DNA of 64,000 nucleotides, taken from the NCBI GenBank assembly GCA_001942185.1, contig MKJV01000090.1, forward strand, positions 62,001 to 126,000, written 5' to 3'. The notes under the pieces were generated by a model. That model searched no databases and was not told where the DNA came from. It saw nothing but the letters and a program-made list of their open reading frames with translations. Below, one piece after another: positions 9,142 through 18,841 of the stretch. The position numbers were made by a program, and so were the translations under genes. Every line of letters starts with the position of its first letter. Position 1 is the first letter of the stretch. Source of the stretch: Pseudonocardia sp. CNS-004. GTDB lineage: Bacteria; Actinomycetota; Actinomycetes; Mycobacteriales; Pseudonocardiaceae.

Positions 9142-9206
9142 CCCATACTGCGCACGGTGGCACGCGCCCGTCAAGAGGGGCGGGCGGACCTGTCCACCGC
9201 GGCCGC

Positions 9207-10250
9207 TCAGGCGAGCAGACGCATCGACAGCAGCGAGACCGCGCCGACGAGGGCGGTCGAGAGGGCACCGAGCGCGAGCGCACGTGGGCCCGCGGCGACG
9301 AGTCCGCGCAGGCTGATCGAGGTGCCGAGCCCGAACAGGGCACCCGTCAGTGCCCAGGTGGTGAGCGTCGCCGCGGTGTCGATGGCGGCGGCGGGCAGCA
9401 GGCCCGCGGACCGCACCGCGATCGCCCCGAGGAAGCCCAGGACGAACAGCGGGACCAGCGGGGGCCGCCGGCCCGGGGCGGCCGGGCGGGTCCTGCGCTC
9501 GACGATGCGACCGCGGTCACGACCGGCGCGAGCAGCACGACCCGGCTGAGCTTGACGAGCACCGCGGCGGCGACCGCTCCGGCACCGGCGGGGCGCCGCC
9601 GCGACGACCTGGCCGACCTCGTGCACCCCGAGACCCGCCCAGTGGCCGAGCTCGGTCCCCCCGATCCCGAGCGCGCCGGCCAGTGCCGGGAGCCCGACGA
9701 TCGCCAGGCTCCCGAAGATCGTCACCAGGCTGACCGCGGTCGCGACGTCTTCCTCGTCGTGGTCGATGACGGACGCGACCGCCGCAACGGCCGATGCCCC
9801 GCAGATCGAGAAGCCGGTGGCGATCAGGATGCGCAGCGCCCGGGGCAGCCGCAACAGGAGTCCGAGCCACAGCGTGCCCGCGAAGGTCACCGCGACCGTC
9901 ACGACCACGGCGAGCAGCAGCCCCGGGCCGAGGGCCACGACCTGCGGCAGCGCCAGCTGCAGTCCCAGCAGGACCACCCCGGTGCGCAGCAGCCGGCGCG
10001 TCCCCCATGCCAGGCCCGCCCGGGCACCCGGGGGAACCGCACCGAGATTGGCGGCGGCGACACCCAGCACCACGGCGACCACCAGTGCGCTCACGGCCGG
10101 GAACACCGCGTTCACCCCGACCGACACCGCCACCGCGCCCCCGGTGGCCGCGAGGCCCGGCAGGAGCGCACCGAAGCGGTCTCCCGCGATTCGAGTCGTG
10201 CTCATGTCGATCGAGGTTGCGCCGCCCGCCCGGCCCGCGGTAGCCGTCAT
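9207..10250 (-). CDS. YeiH/UPF0324-family putative sulfate or anion exporter (two compensating frame slips)
   Basis: The protein is polytopic with about ten hydrophobic segments. It carries the family signature GLGVHEVGQVVAA (about residue 210) preceded by the conserved FSICGASAVAAVASVI. Between ~9600 and ~9490 the conserved sequence (VLVKLSRVVLLAPVV) is in another frame and then returns, so two compensating slips are present; the ~347-residue total is normal for YeiH. The start may be 10250 or the internal ATG at 10205 (MSTTRIAGDRF). It diverges from a LysR gene, the standard arrangement for yeiH-like genes and their YeiE/CysB-type regulators. Proposed role: export of sulfate, sulfite or related anions from the cytoplasm. 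Confidence 0.8.
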   Translation of the reverse strand: MTATAGRAGGATSIDMSTTRIAGDRFGALLPGLAATGGAVAVSVGVNAVFPAVSALVVAVVLGVAAANLGAVPPGARAGLAWGTRRLLRTGVVLLGLQLALPQVVALGPGLLLAVVVTVAVTFAGTLWLGLLLRLPRALRILIATGFSICGASAVAAVASVIDHDEEDVATAVSLVTIFGSLAIVGLPALAGALGIGGTELGHWAGLGVHEVGQVVAAAPRRCRSGRRRGARQAQPGRAARAGRDRGRIVERRTRPAAPGRRPPLVPLFVLGFLGAIAVRSAGLLPAAAIDTAATLTTWALTGALFGLGTSISLRGLVAAGPRALALGALSTALVGAVSLLSMRLLA

Positions 10251-10260
10251 CGCGGCAGGT

Positions 10261-10283
10261 GGTCATATCCTTCGGTTATGACC
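10261..10283. promoter_or_regulatory. LysR-type inverted repeat overlapping the lysR start codon
   Basis: GGTCATA (10261-10267) and TATGACC (10277-10283) form perfect 7-base arms separated by 9 bases, in the style of the T-N11-A boxes bound by LysR regulators. The right arm contains the ATG of the regulator (10278-10280), and the left arm ends 11 bases from the divergent exporter ORF. Binding here could block translation initiation or transcription of the regulator while activating the exporter. Confidence 0.55.
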
Positions 10284-11189
10284 GAGCCGGACATCGAGGG
10301 GCTGCGCCTCCTCGTGCTCGTCGGGGAGGTCGGCAGCCTGGGCCGCGCGGCCGAGCGCCTGCGGATCAGCCAGCCGGCGGCGAGCAAGCGGCTCAGCGCG
10401 CTCGAACGCCGGCTGCGCCTCGTCCTCGTCGACCGCACCCACCGCGGGTCCGAGCTGACCCCCACCGGCCGGGCGGTCGTGGCATGGGCGGAGCGCGTGC
10501 TCGCCGAGCTCGACGCACTCGTCGTGGGCGCCGCGGCGCTGCGGGGCGAGCAGGACGACGACCTCGACGTCGCCGCCAGCATGACGGTCGCGGAGCACCT
10601 CGCCCCGGCGTGGATCGGCGCTCTGCGGAAACGCGCTCCCGAGCTGTACGTGCGCCTGCAGGTCACCAACTCCGAGCAGGTGGCGACGCTCGCCGCCGCC
10701 GGCGAGGTGGGCATCGGGTTCCTCGAGTCCCCGACGGTGCCGACGGGCCTGACCTCACGTCGCGTGGCCGCCGACCGCCTGGCGGTCGTCGTCGCACTGG
10801 ACCACCCGTGGGCGAGGCGCCGCGCCCCGGTCGGGCCGGACGAGCTCGCGCGGACGCCGCTCATCGTGCGGGAGCGGGGTTCCGGCACCCGCGACACCCT
10901 CGATCGGGCGCTGCAACGCGCGCAGGTCACGCCGGTCCGGCCGCTGCTGGAGCTCGGGTCGAGCACCGCCGTCCGCAGCGCGGTCGCCGAGGGCACGGGC
11001 GCCGCCGTGCTGAGCGCTCTCGCCGTCGCCGACGACATCGCGAACGGCCGGCTCGTCGAGGTCGCCGTGGACGGGATCGATCTCCGTCGCCCCCTGCGCG
11101 CGGTGTGGCCGGCCCGGCGGCGCCTCGATGGCGCCGCCGCCGCCTTGTTGCGCGTCGCCATCGGCGTCGGCGCCAGAGGGCGGCCGTAG
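10278..11189 (+). CDS. LysR-family transcriptional regulator
   Basis: The intact 303-residue protein begins MTEPDIEGLRLLVLVGEVGS. Its N-terminal helix-turn-helix reads LGRAAERLRISQPAASKRLS, followed by ALERRLRLVLVDRTHRGSELT, the standard LysR linker start. The effector-binding domain follows from about residue 90. The divergent partner is the YeiH-like exporter, so it most likely activates that gene in response to an anion. The ATG at 10278 lies inside a 7+9+7 inverted repeat, suggesting autoregulation. No strong Shine-Dalgarno sequence precedes the start, so a leaderless transcript is possible. Confidence 0.9.
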   Translation: MTEPDIEGLRLLVLVGEVGSLGRAAERLRISQPAASKRLSALERRLRLVLVDRTHRGSELTPTGRAVVAWAERVLAELDALVVGAAALRGEQDDDLDVAASMTVAEHLAPAWIGALRKRAPELYVRLQVTNSEQVATLAAAGEVGIGFLESPTVPTGLTSRRVAADRLAVVVALDHPWARRRAPVGPDELARTPLIVRERGSGTRDTLDRALQRAQVTPVRPLLELGSSTAVRSAVAEGTGAAVLSALAVADDIANGRLVEVAVDGIDLRRPLRAVWPARRRLDGAAAALLRVAIGVGARGRP

Positions 11190-11406
11190 GCCCCGCGGCC
11201 GCGAACCGTCCTCCACCTGCCCGATCCGCCACCTGCCCGATCCGCGAGGACACATGGACGTCGGCCGGCATCCGTACGGACGCAGCGCCCGTCGAACCCT
11301 CGCCGTGGGCGGGCTGCGCGAGGAGACTCCCAGCGGGAGGCCGCGCGGATCCGCAGCCGAACGGAGATGCCGCAGCGGCGCCCGGTCGGAAGCATCTGGA
11401 GGACAC
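11190..11406. repeat. Intergenic region with a perfect 16-bp tandem duplication
   Basis: The unit CCACCTGCCCGATCCG occurs twice in tandem at 11213-11228 and 11229-11244, just downstream of the lysR stop. The rest of this 217-base gap holds the presumed promoter and a GGAGG ribosome site (about 11397) for the acyl-CoA dehydrogenase. No gene is seen here. Confidence 0.6.
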
Positions 11407-12749
11407 ATGGCCATCGACTTCACCCTCACCACGGACCAACTCAGGGTCCAGCAGTCCGCGCGGGAGTTCGCCACGGAGGTCCTTGCTCCCGCCGTCCGCG
11501 AGGCGGACGCCGAGCCCGACCCGATGGCCGGGTTCCGGCGCACGAAGGAGGCCTACGTCGAGGCCTACCGGCGGGGCATCGCCTTCTGCATGTTGCCCAC
11601 CGAGTACGGCGGCGGCGGGCTGTCCAACGTCGACGTCATCCTGGCCGCCGAGGAGATCTGCGCGGTCGATCCCGGTTTCGCCTGCACGATCCTGGTGAAC
11701 GGGCTCGGCCTCATGCCGGTCTGGTACTGGGGGACGGACGCCCAGAAGGACCGGTTCCTGCGCGCCGCCACGTCCGACCCGCGTGGCGAGTACATCGTCG
11801 GCTACGCCGTCAGCGAGCCTGCCGGGAGCCCTGGCGGCACCGCCAACTTCGACGCGCCGGGCGCCGCGCCCGTCGGCATCAGCGTCACCGCGCTCCGCGA
11901 CGGCGACGAGTACGTGCTGAACGGCCGGAAGTACTGGCCATGCAACGTCGCGGGCTGGGACGGCAACGGCGCCGACGCGAGCATCGTGGTCGTGCGCACC
12001 GACTCCGGCAGCGGCGGCACGGAGGGCCTCTCGGCGATCATGGTCGAGCGCGGTACCCAGGCGTCGGCTACCGGCTGATCGACAAGATGGGGCACCGGCT
12101 GACCCCGAACGCGGAGATCGTCTTCGAGAACGCGCGCGTTCCTGCCGACAACCTGATCGAGGGCACCCGCGGCAACGGTGACCTGCTGATCAACCGGAAC
12201 TTCGCGTGGTCCGGCCCGGTGGCCGGCATCGCGGCCGTGGGAGTGGCCCGCTCGGCGTACGAGGCCGCGCTCGAGTGGGCCAAGACCTACACCGCCGGTG
12301 GGCCGAACCCGATCATCAACCACCAGAACGTCGGCTACGTGCTCGGCGACGTGGCGGCGCGGATCGAGATGTGCCGCTGCTTCTGCTGGAAGGCCGCGCA
12401 CTACATGGATCAGCACGACTACCACGGCGAGCTGATCGGCGCCATGTGCAAGATCCAGTGCACCGAGCTGATGTTCGAGGCCGTGTACAAGTGCATGCAG
12501 GTCGTGGGCGTCAACAGCCTGGACAAGCAGCACTCGTGGGAGAAGCTCCTCCGCGAGGCGGCGGTCCTCCCGCTCTACGACGCGGGCAACTTCGGGATGC
12601 AGCGCCGTCGCGTGCACGGCGTGCTCGCCAGCCCGGATTTCGACCCGCGGGCGCTGATGAACAACACGTTCGTCAACTTCACCAAGGCGATGGAGGTCAT
12701 CGACACGATCCCCGGCTACGTGGAGACGCCGCTGGTGCCGACCGGTTGA
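11407..12749 (+). CDS. Acyl-CoA dehydrogenase family protein (one frame slip)
   Basis: The ATG at 11407 is preceded by GGAGGA. The first frame contains the N-terminal helical domain and the middle-domain flavin segment YAVSEPAGSPGGTANFD. Near 12055 the frame changes, and continues GYRLIDKMGHRLTPNAEIVFENARVP, the conserved beta-domain end of acyl-CoA dehydrogenases. One restored base gives ~447 residues, slightly longer than the usual ~380-400. The middle domain has an extra stretch around NGRKYWPCNVAGWDGNG. The protein would oxidise an acyl-CoA at C2-C3 with FAD and pass electrons to ETF. With the convergent hydrolase and Baeyer-Villiger monooxygenase it may act in degradation of a cyclic ketone or terpenoid; that link is inference. 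Confidence 0.85.
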
Positions 12750-12765
12750 GCCGGCCCGAAGGAGG

Positions 12766-13581
12766 TCAGAACTGCATCGGGTACTCGCCGAGGAACCCGG
12801 TGACGATGACCACCAGGTCGCCGGGCCGCTCGATGTGCAGGCAGTGGCTGGAACCCGGCCCGGTCACCAGCTCGAAGCGGGCCTTCGGGATGGCGTCGGC
12901 CACCGCCTTCGCCTGCCGGGGCGGGGTCAGCAGGTCCTGCTCGCCGACCACGACCAGGGTGGGCGCCTCGATCCCGCCGACCCGGTCGATCGTGTCCAGC
13001 TCGAGGTCGGCGTCCCACTGCTCGACCGTGACCGCGACCTGCTCCGCGTTCTGCGGGAACGCCGGCAGCATCGGCTCCATCAGCTGCGCGAAGTCGGGCC
13101 GGTCCAGGATCTCCGGGGAGAACGCCAGCCCGGACACGGCGAGCGCCGCCTCCATGTCCCCCACCGCGTAGGGCAACCGGAGCGCGGAGATGATCGAACG
13201 CTGGAAGCCGTCGCACCGGCCCCACGTGGCGTACAGCACCGCCGAGGCCACCTGCTGCGGGTGTGCGATGGCGAGCTCCTGCACGACCGCCGACCCGAGC
13301 GACCAGCCCAGCGCGTGCGCCCTCGGCACGTCGAGGGCCTCGAGCAGCGCGGAGGCGTCCTCGGCCATGGACGCCGCGGTGATCGGACCCTCGCCGCGGT
13401 CGCTGCCGCCGAGCCCGCGGTTGTCGAACGCGATGACCCGGTGGCGCTCGGCCAGGCCGGGCAGCAGCTGCGCCCACAGCGGGATGGCGCCCGACGTACC
13501 CATGACGAGCAGGAGCGGTTCCCCCTCGCCGTGCACCTCGTAGTTCAGCGTGACGCCGGTCCGTACGGTCGTGCGGGGCAT
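12766..13581 (-). CDS. Alpha/beta-fold hydrolase
   Basis: The intact 271-residue protein begins MPRTTVRTGVTLNYEVHGEG. It has the oxyanion segment LLVMGTSG, the nucleophile elbow GWSLGSA (Ser near residue 98), a late acid segment (LVVVGEQDLLTP) and the catalytic His in SSHCLHIERPGD. This is the layout of the esterase/lactonase/haloperoxidase group. It starts 10 bases after the stop of the Baeyer-Villiger monooxygenase gene on the same strand. That pairing suggests it opens the ester or lactone the monooxygenase makes. It is cytoplasmic, with no signal peptide. Confidence 0.88.
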   Translation of the reverse strand: MPRTTVRTGVTLNYEVHGEGEPLLLVMGTSGAIPLWAQLLPGLAERHRVIAFDNRGLGGSDRGEGPITAASMAEDASALLEALDVPRAHALGWSLGSAVVQELAIAHPQQVASAVLYATWGRCDGFQRSIISALRLPYAVGDMEAALAVSGLAFSPEILDRPDFAQLMEPMLPAFPQNAEQVAVTVEQWDADLELDTIDRVGGIEAPTLVVVGEQDLLTPPRQAKAVADAIPKARFELVTGPGSSHCLHIERPGDLVVIVTGFLGEYPMQF

Positions 13582-13591
13582 GGTGAGCTCC

Positions 13592-15111
13592 TCAGCGGTA
13601 GACGAGTGATCCGTCGTCGAGATCGGCCTTGGGCAGGATCTCCTGCTCCTCGTCGTGCTCCAGCATGTGCGTCCACGCTCGCGGTCGCCCTGCCTGAACA
13701 GCAGGTGCTGGGAGCGCATGACGTACCCGGCGTGAAGTTCTCCGGGTCCGACCACGGCCGCATCGCCATGTCGGCGTCCTCCGGCCGGAGGCCGGGCACC
13801 ACCGTCGTGGCGCCCTTCTCCCCCATGTGCCGGAGCAGGCGGCCCACCAGGTCGCAGACCAGGTCCACGCGCAGCGTCCAGCTGTGCCGGAAGTAGCCGA
13901 ACGTGTAGGCCATGTTCGGCACGCCGCTGATCATGATGCCGCGCCAGGTGATCCGCCGGCTGAAGTCGACCGGCTCGCCGTCGACGCTGAACGCGACGTC
14001 GCCGAACGCCGACAGGTTGAAGCCGGTGGCGGTGACCACGATGTCGGCCTCGATCTCCTCGCCCGAGCCGACGCGGATCCCGTTCTCCGTGAACTCCTCG
14101 ATGGTGTCGGTGACGATCGAGGCCCGGCCCTCCCCGATGGCCGCGAACATGTCGCCTTCCGGGACGATCGCGATGCGCTGCTGCCAGGGGCGGTAGCGGG
14201 GCGTGAGGTGCTTCTCGACGTCGAACCCCTCCGGCAGGTGCGGGCGGATGGCGTCCATGAGGTACGCGTGCACCTCGTCGGGCGCTCCAGGGAGGTGCGC
14301 GCCAGCCAGTTGAACTGCGTCACGTACTGGCGGCGCATGATCTCGTGCGTCCACTCCTCGGGGACGTCCAGCTGGCGCAGCGTCGCGGCGAGCTCATGGG
14401 TGATCGGCGAGGCCAACCAGTAGGACGGCGAGCGCTGCAGCATCGTCACGTGGGCAGCGTCCTGCGCCATCGCGGGGATCAGCGTCGCCGCGGTGGCGCC
14501 CGAGCCGATCACGACGACCCGCTTCCCGGTGTGGTCGAGGTCGTCGGGCCAGCTCTGCGGGTGCACGATCTCGCCCCGGAACCGGTCCATGCCCTCCCAC
14601 CTGGGCTGGTAGGGCTTCTCGTGGTTGTAGTAGCCCTGGCACATCCACAGGAAGTCGGCGGTGAAGCGCAGCCGCTGACCGGTGTCGCCCCTGCTGACCT
14701 CGACGGTCCAGCGGTGGTCGTCGGCCGACCAGCTCGCGGCCGTGACCCGGTGCCGGTAGCGGATGTGCGGCTCCAGGTCGAGCTCGTCGATGACCTCGTC
14801 GAGGTAGGCGAGGATCTCCTCCCCCGCCGCGATCGACGGGCCGCGCCACGGTTTGAACCGGTAGCCGTAGGTGAACAGGTCGCTGTCGGACCGCACGCCC
14901 GGGTACCGGTGGGTCCACCAGGTCCCGCCGCGGGCGTCCTGGGCGTCCAGGATGACGAAGCTGCGGTCGGGGAACTCCTCCCGCAGGTGGTGCGCGCGCC
15001 GATGCCGGAGACCCCGGCACCCACGATGAGGACGTCGATGTGCCCGGCGTCCTGGACGTCGTGCTCGGGATCGGAGTGCTCGGGATCGGTGTGCGGTGCG
15101 GTCGTCGTCAT
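13592..15111 (-). CDS. Flavin-containing Baeyer-Villiger-type monooxygenase (about four frame slips)
   Basis: The start at 15111 is followed by an acidic leader and the FAD-binding motif LIVGAGVSGIGA. The Baeyer-Villiger fingerprint FxGxxxHxxxWP is present as FRGEIVHPQSWP, followed by the NADPH-binding motif VVVIGSGATAATL. Later conserved parts are IVVTATGFNLS and GVPNMAYTFGYFRHSW. The frame slips near 14998, 14283, 13733 and 13680. With four bases restored the protein is ~507 residues and ends DLDDGSLVYR. It would insert oxygen next to a ketone using NADPH and O2. The downstream hydrolase would cleave the ester, and the divergent AcoR-like activator probably controls the pair. Confidence 0.85.
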
Positions 15112-15140
15112 GGCTCGCCCTTCGAGGGTGTCCCGATCAG

Positions 15141-15156
15141 CGTGATCGCGATCACG
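15141..15156. promoter_or_regulatory. 16-bp perfect palindrome in the divergent monooxygenase/activator promoter region
   Basis: CGTGATCG followed by CGATCACG forms an uninterrupted palindrome 30 bases upstream of the monooxygenase start and about 92 bases before the activator start. It is a plausible operator for the divergent pair. No binding protein can be named from sequence alone. Confidence 0.4.
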
Positions 15157-15247
15157 GTATGGGCTCTGCGGGGTGAGCGACCGTCCCAAAATCGAACACC
15201 CCTTGACCGGTGACGCACGATGGGAGGGGCACGAGGAGGTGCGGCGC

Positions 15248-16996
15248 ATGGGAGACCTCGCGGATCGCCGGGTCCTGCTCACCTCCGCGCGCGCCGAGCT
15301 GCTGGAGCGCGCCGACGCCGAGCTGCGCGGTGTGCCCGGCCACGTCGCCGCGTCCTGGCGCCGCAGTGCCGCGGGCGGGGTCCACCCGAGCGTCGTGACC
15401 ACCGAGTACCACCCCGACCTCGACTTCGGCTCCCGCTCGTCCGCTGCGCACGGCCCGTGATCGAACAGCTGGCCGAGCAGCTCGCGGACATCGCCGTGTG
15501 CGTGCACTCACCGACGCCCGGGCCCGCCTCCTGGTCAGGGCGGACACCGACTCGTCGATCGGCCGGGTCGCGGATCGCCTCTACTTCGCGCAGGGGTTCG
15601 GCTACGCCGAGGGCTCGGTCGGCACCAACGGCGTCGGCACGGTCCTGGAGTTCGGAGACTCCGTGCACATCGTCGGCGCCGAGCACTTCGTCGAGAGCCT
15701 GCAGCACTACGCCTGCGCGGGCGCGCCGGTGCACGACCCGTTCACCGGCCGGATCGAGGGCGTGCTGGACATCAGCTGCCGGAGCGAGAACTCCTCGCCC
15801 GTCATGCACTCGCTCGTCCGCTCGGGGGCGGCGAGCATCGAGGACAACCTGCTGGCCGACCGCAACCAGCAGCAGCAGGCGCTGTTCGACCTCTACTCCC
15901 GCACCGACGCGCGCACCCGGCAGGCCGTGCTGGCCGTCGGCCAGCGGACGGTGATGACGAACGCGCCGATGCAGACCCTGCTCGACCCCGGCGACCTGGC
16001 GACCCTGCAGGACCACGTGCGCTTCGTGATGGTCCGCCGCCCGGAGGTCGACGACCGGCTCGACCTGCCGTCGGGCACCCGGGTGCGGTTGCGCGGGACC
16101 ACCGTGTTCGCCGGTGGCGCCGTCGCCGGGATGGTCGGGGTGGTCTCGGTGCACGACGACCCGCGCCACAGCCGCGCCCGGCACACCCGGCGCGCGCCGG
16201 TCCCGCAGGTGACCGCGGGCGGCAGCCCCGGGTGGCGGGCCGCTGCCGCGACGGTGGGCCGGGCCGTGCAGAACGGGGAGCCGGTCCTCGTCATCGGCGA
16301 GCCCGGCACCGGGCGGTTCACCCTCCTCTCGCAGCTGTACCGGCAGGCCCACGGGTCGGGCCGCGCCGTGGCGATCGAGCCCGAACAGCTCGAGGCCGCT
16401 CCCGCGGACGTGGCGGTCCAGATCCTGCGCCCGGGGCCGCCCGAGGTGCTGCCGGTACTGCGCGACGTCGACCGCCTGTCGGCCGCGGCGGTGGCGGAGT
16501 TCCTGGACGCGCTCGGCGGCGACGCACCGCTCGTCGCGGCCACCGCCACGGAGTCCGCGCCCGTGCACGACGCGCTGCTGCCCCTGTTCCACACGTCGCG
16601 ACGGTGCCGCCGCTGCGCCACCGCTCCCACGACCTGCCCGGCCTGGTCGACGCCCTGTTGAGCGACCTGGCCCCGCACCGCGAGGTGCGGCTCTCCCCGG
16701 AGGCGCGACGGCTCGTGGGCCGCTACGACTGGCCCGGCAACGTGTGCCAGCTCCGGGACACGCTGGCGGCCGCGCTGCGCCGCCGCCCGGTGGGCCGCAT
16801 CGAGGCCGCCGACCTGCCCGAGTCCTGCCAGAGCACACCACGCGGCCCGTTGCGGCCGGTCGACCTCGCCGAGCGCGACGCGATCGTGAGCGCGCTGCGC
16901 GAGGCGGGTGGCAACCGGATGGCCGCGGCCGGTGCGCTCGGGCTGGCACGCTCGACGCTCTACCGCAAGATCCGGCAGTACGGGATCACCGTCTGA
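15248..16996 (+). CDS. AcoR-like GAF/AAA+/Fis-type activator (three frame slips)
   Basis: The ATG at 15248 follows AGGAGG with 8-base spacing, which favours it over upstream GTGs. The N-terminal half is GAF-like: YAEGSVGTNGVGTVLEFGD and the region DISCRSENSS are typical of acetoin-type (AcoR) regulators. The central domain keeps a Walker-A-like GEPGTGRFTLL, but the GAFTGA loop that contacts sigma-54 is not seen. The C terminus RMAAAGALGLARSTLYRKIRQ is a Fis-type helix-turn-helix. Slips lie near 15455, 15510 and 16590. The full length would be ~583 residues. Actinobacterial homologues of this form are thought to work without sigma-54. It probably activates the divergent monooxygenase and hydrolase. 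Confidence 0.8.
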
Positions 16997-17040
16997 CCCA
17001 CGGCGCGTGGAGCGAACGGCAGCTCCCGGGTCGGCGGCCG

Positions 17041-17183
17041 ATGATCGATCCGAGATGCGGGCTGCTGCCCTCACGACGGCGTTCAGCGCCGTCTTGTAGC
17101 GATCAAGGTCGCATGATCGGTCCGAGTTGCGGTGGATCGCCCTGCCCAGGGCGCTGAGCGCGGGCTCGCAACGATCATGCCCG
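17041..17183. repeat. Two-copy ~72-bp imperfect tandem repeat with internal hairpin
   Basis: Unit 1 starts at 17041 and unit 2 at 17113. Their opening 20-mers agree at 18 positions (ATGATCG.TCCGAG.TGCGG), and further on both contain GCCCT, GGCG, AGCGC and CGATCA at matching offsets. Unit 1 contains a perfect hairpin, GACGGCG-TTCAG-CGCCGTC (17075-17093). The remainder of the 307-base gap to the sulfatase start holds only the palindromic operator. This may be a copy of a genome-dispersed intergenic repeat. Confidence 0.6.
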
Positions 17184-17249
17184 GCCGCGCAGGCGAGAAT
17201 CGCGCCAGCCCCACCCACCCGCAGCAACCGACCCGCGTCCAGCCCAGTG

Positions 17250-17265
17250 TTTACAGCGCTGTAAA
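17250..17265. promoter_or_regulatory. LacI-type operator upstream of the sulfatase operon
   Basis: TTTACAGC followed by GCTGTAAA is a perfect 16-base palindrome with a central GC step, the classic shape of LacI/GalR-family operators. It ends 38 bases before the sulfatase GTG, in an otherwise AT-poor region. The LacI-family regulator at the end of this same operon is the natural ligand-responsive protein for it. Confidence 0.75.
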
Positions 17266-17303
17266 TCGCTGATAGGACTCCGCGTGACGCGCGCCCGGAG
17301 CGG

Positions 17304-18841
17304 GTGACCGCCCGGCCCACCGATGCGGAGACCTCGTTGCCCTCAGATCCGGAGCGCCCCACGCCGCCGAACATCCTGCTGGTCATGACCGACCAGCAGC
17401 GGGCGGACTTCACCGCGGGTAGCGGGTTCGGGCTCGACACGATGCCGTTCGTCGACTCCCTCGCCGCACGGGGCACCGCGTTCTCCGGCGCCTACACCAG
17501 CTACCCGGCGTGCGTCCCCGCCCGCACGAGCCTGCTGACCGGCCGCTTCCCCACCGCCCACCGGGTGCGCCAGAACAGCACGCCGCACGCGGCCGTTTTC
17601 GCGCAGGACCTGCTCGACGTCGTCCGCGAGGCCGGCTACAGCACGCACTTCGTCGGCAAGCCGCACGTGTACCGCGGGCCGGAGGACTTCGACACCTTCC
17701 GCGGGCCCTACATGCACACGAGCGGACCCCGGACCAGCGACGGGGACGCGGAGTTCGACGCCTGGCTGGCGGACCTCGACCACGGAGTGCACCCGGAACC
17801 GGCCCCGTTCCCGCTGGAGCGGCAGCTGCCCCACCGGATCGCCTCGGGGGCCGTCGCGGCGATCGACGAGGCCGATCCGGATCGGCCCATGTTCCTGTGG
17901 GTGTCGTTCCCCGAGCCGCACAACCCGTACCAGGTGCCCGAGCCGTACTTCGGCATGTTCGCCGAGGACGAGGTGCCCGACCGGGTCGCCGGCCCGGAGG
18001 CGATCGCCGGCCGGTCCGCGCCCTACCGGTGGCTGCGCGAACTGATCGAGCGGAAGCGGCCCGGCTACGACGAGGGGTGGCGCCGTTACCGCGCGAACTA
18101 CCTGGGCATGCTGCGGCTGCTCGACGACCAGATCCGCCGGGTCGTCGGGCACCTCGGGCCGCGGGCCGAGAACACCGTGATCGTGTTCCTCTCCGACCAC
18201 GGCGACTACGTCGGCGAGTACGGCCTGCAGCGCAAGGCGCCGGGATGCCGGAGTGCCTCGTGCGGATCCCGCTGCAGTTCACCGGCCCGGGCATCGCGGC
18301 CCAGCCGCGCCGGGCCGAGCCGGTGTCCATGGTCGACGTGCTGCCGACGCTGTGCGAGCTGGTCGGCGCGCACGTGCCCGACGGCGTGCAGGGCCGCAGC
18401 CTCGCGCCGCTGCTCGCCGGGCAGGATCCGCCACCCGGGGAGTTCGACAGCGTCTACGCCGAGCTCGGCTACGGCGGCGTCGCCTACGGCGCGGACGAGC
18501 AGCCGCCACTGCACTTCCCCTACGAGAGCCCGACGTTCGACGAGCTCAACTCCGTGACGCAGAGCGGAGGGCAGCGGATGGTGCGCGCGGGCCACCACAA
18601 GCTGCTGATGGACGCCGACGGTCACGGCGAGCTCTACGACGTGCACGCCGACCCCGCCGAGCTGCACGACCTCTTCGGCGACCCGGCGTACGCCGGGGTC
18701 CGCGGGGAGCTGCTCGTGCACCTCGCGCGCTGGATGGTCCGGGTCGCCGACGACCTGCCGACCGGCGCCTACCGGCCCAAGACCGTGCCCCACAACTGGC
18801 GCTGGGCCCGCCCTTCGACGACGACGGGAGAGCACTCATGA
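17304..18841 (+). CDS. Type I sulfatase (formylglycine-dependent; one frame slip)
   Basis: After a short N-terminal extension the protein reads PPNILLVMTDQQRADF, the metal-binding start of the arylsulfatase family. The formylglycine signature C-x-P-x-R is present as CVPARTSLLTGR. SDHGDYVGEYGLQRK supplies the second metal-site motif. A slip near 18240 moves the last third into another frame; repaired length is ~512 residues. No signal peptide is evident, so it may be cytoplasmic and desulfate an imported sugar sulfate or other sulfate ester. It leads an operon with an ABC importer and LacI regulator. The stop overlaps the next ATG (ATGA). Confidence 0.88.

Noticed and set aside
17075..17093. 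GACGGCG-TTCAG-CGCCGTC as the terminator of the AcoR-like gene
   Set aside because: It has no T tract, sits 79 bases after the stop, and is part of a two-copy repeat, so a repeat-structure explanation is preferred.
15893..17476. A 527-codon minus-strand ORF over the AcoR gene and the intergenic repeat
   Set aside because: It has no family features, and the opposite strand encodes a recognisable GAF/AAA+/Fis protein.
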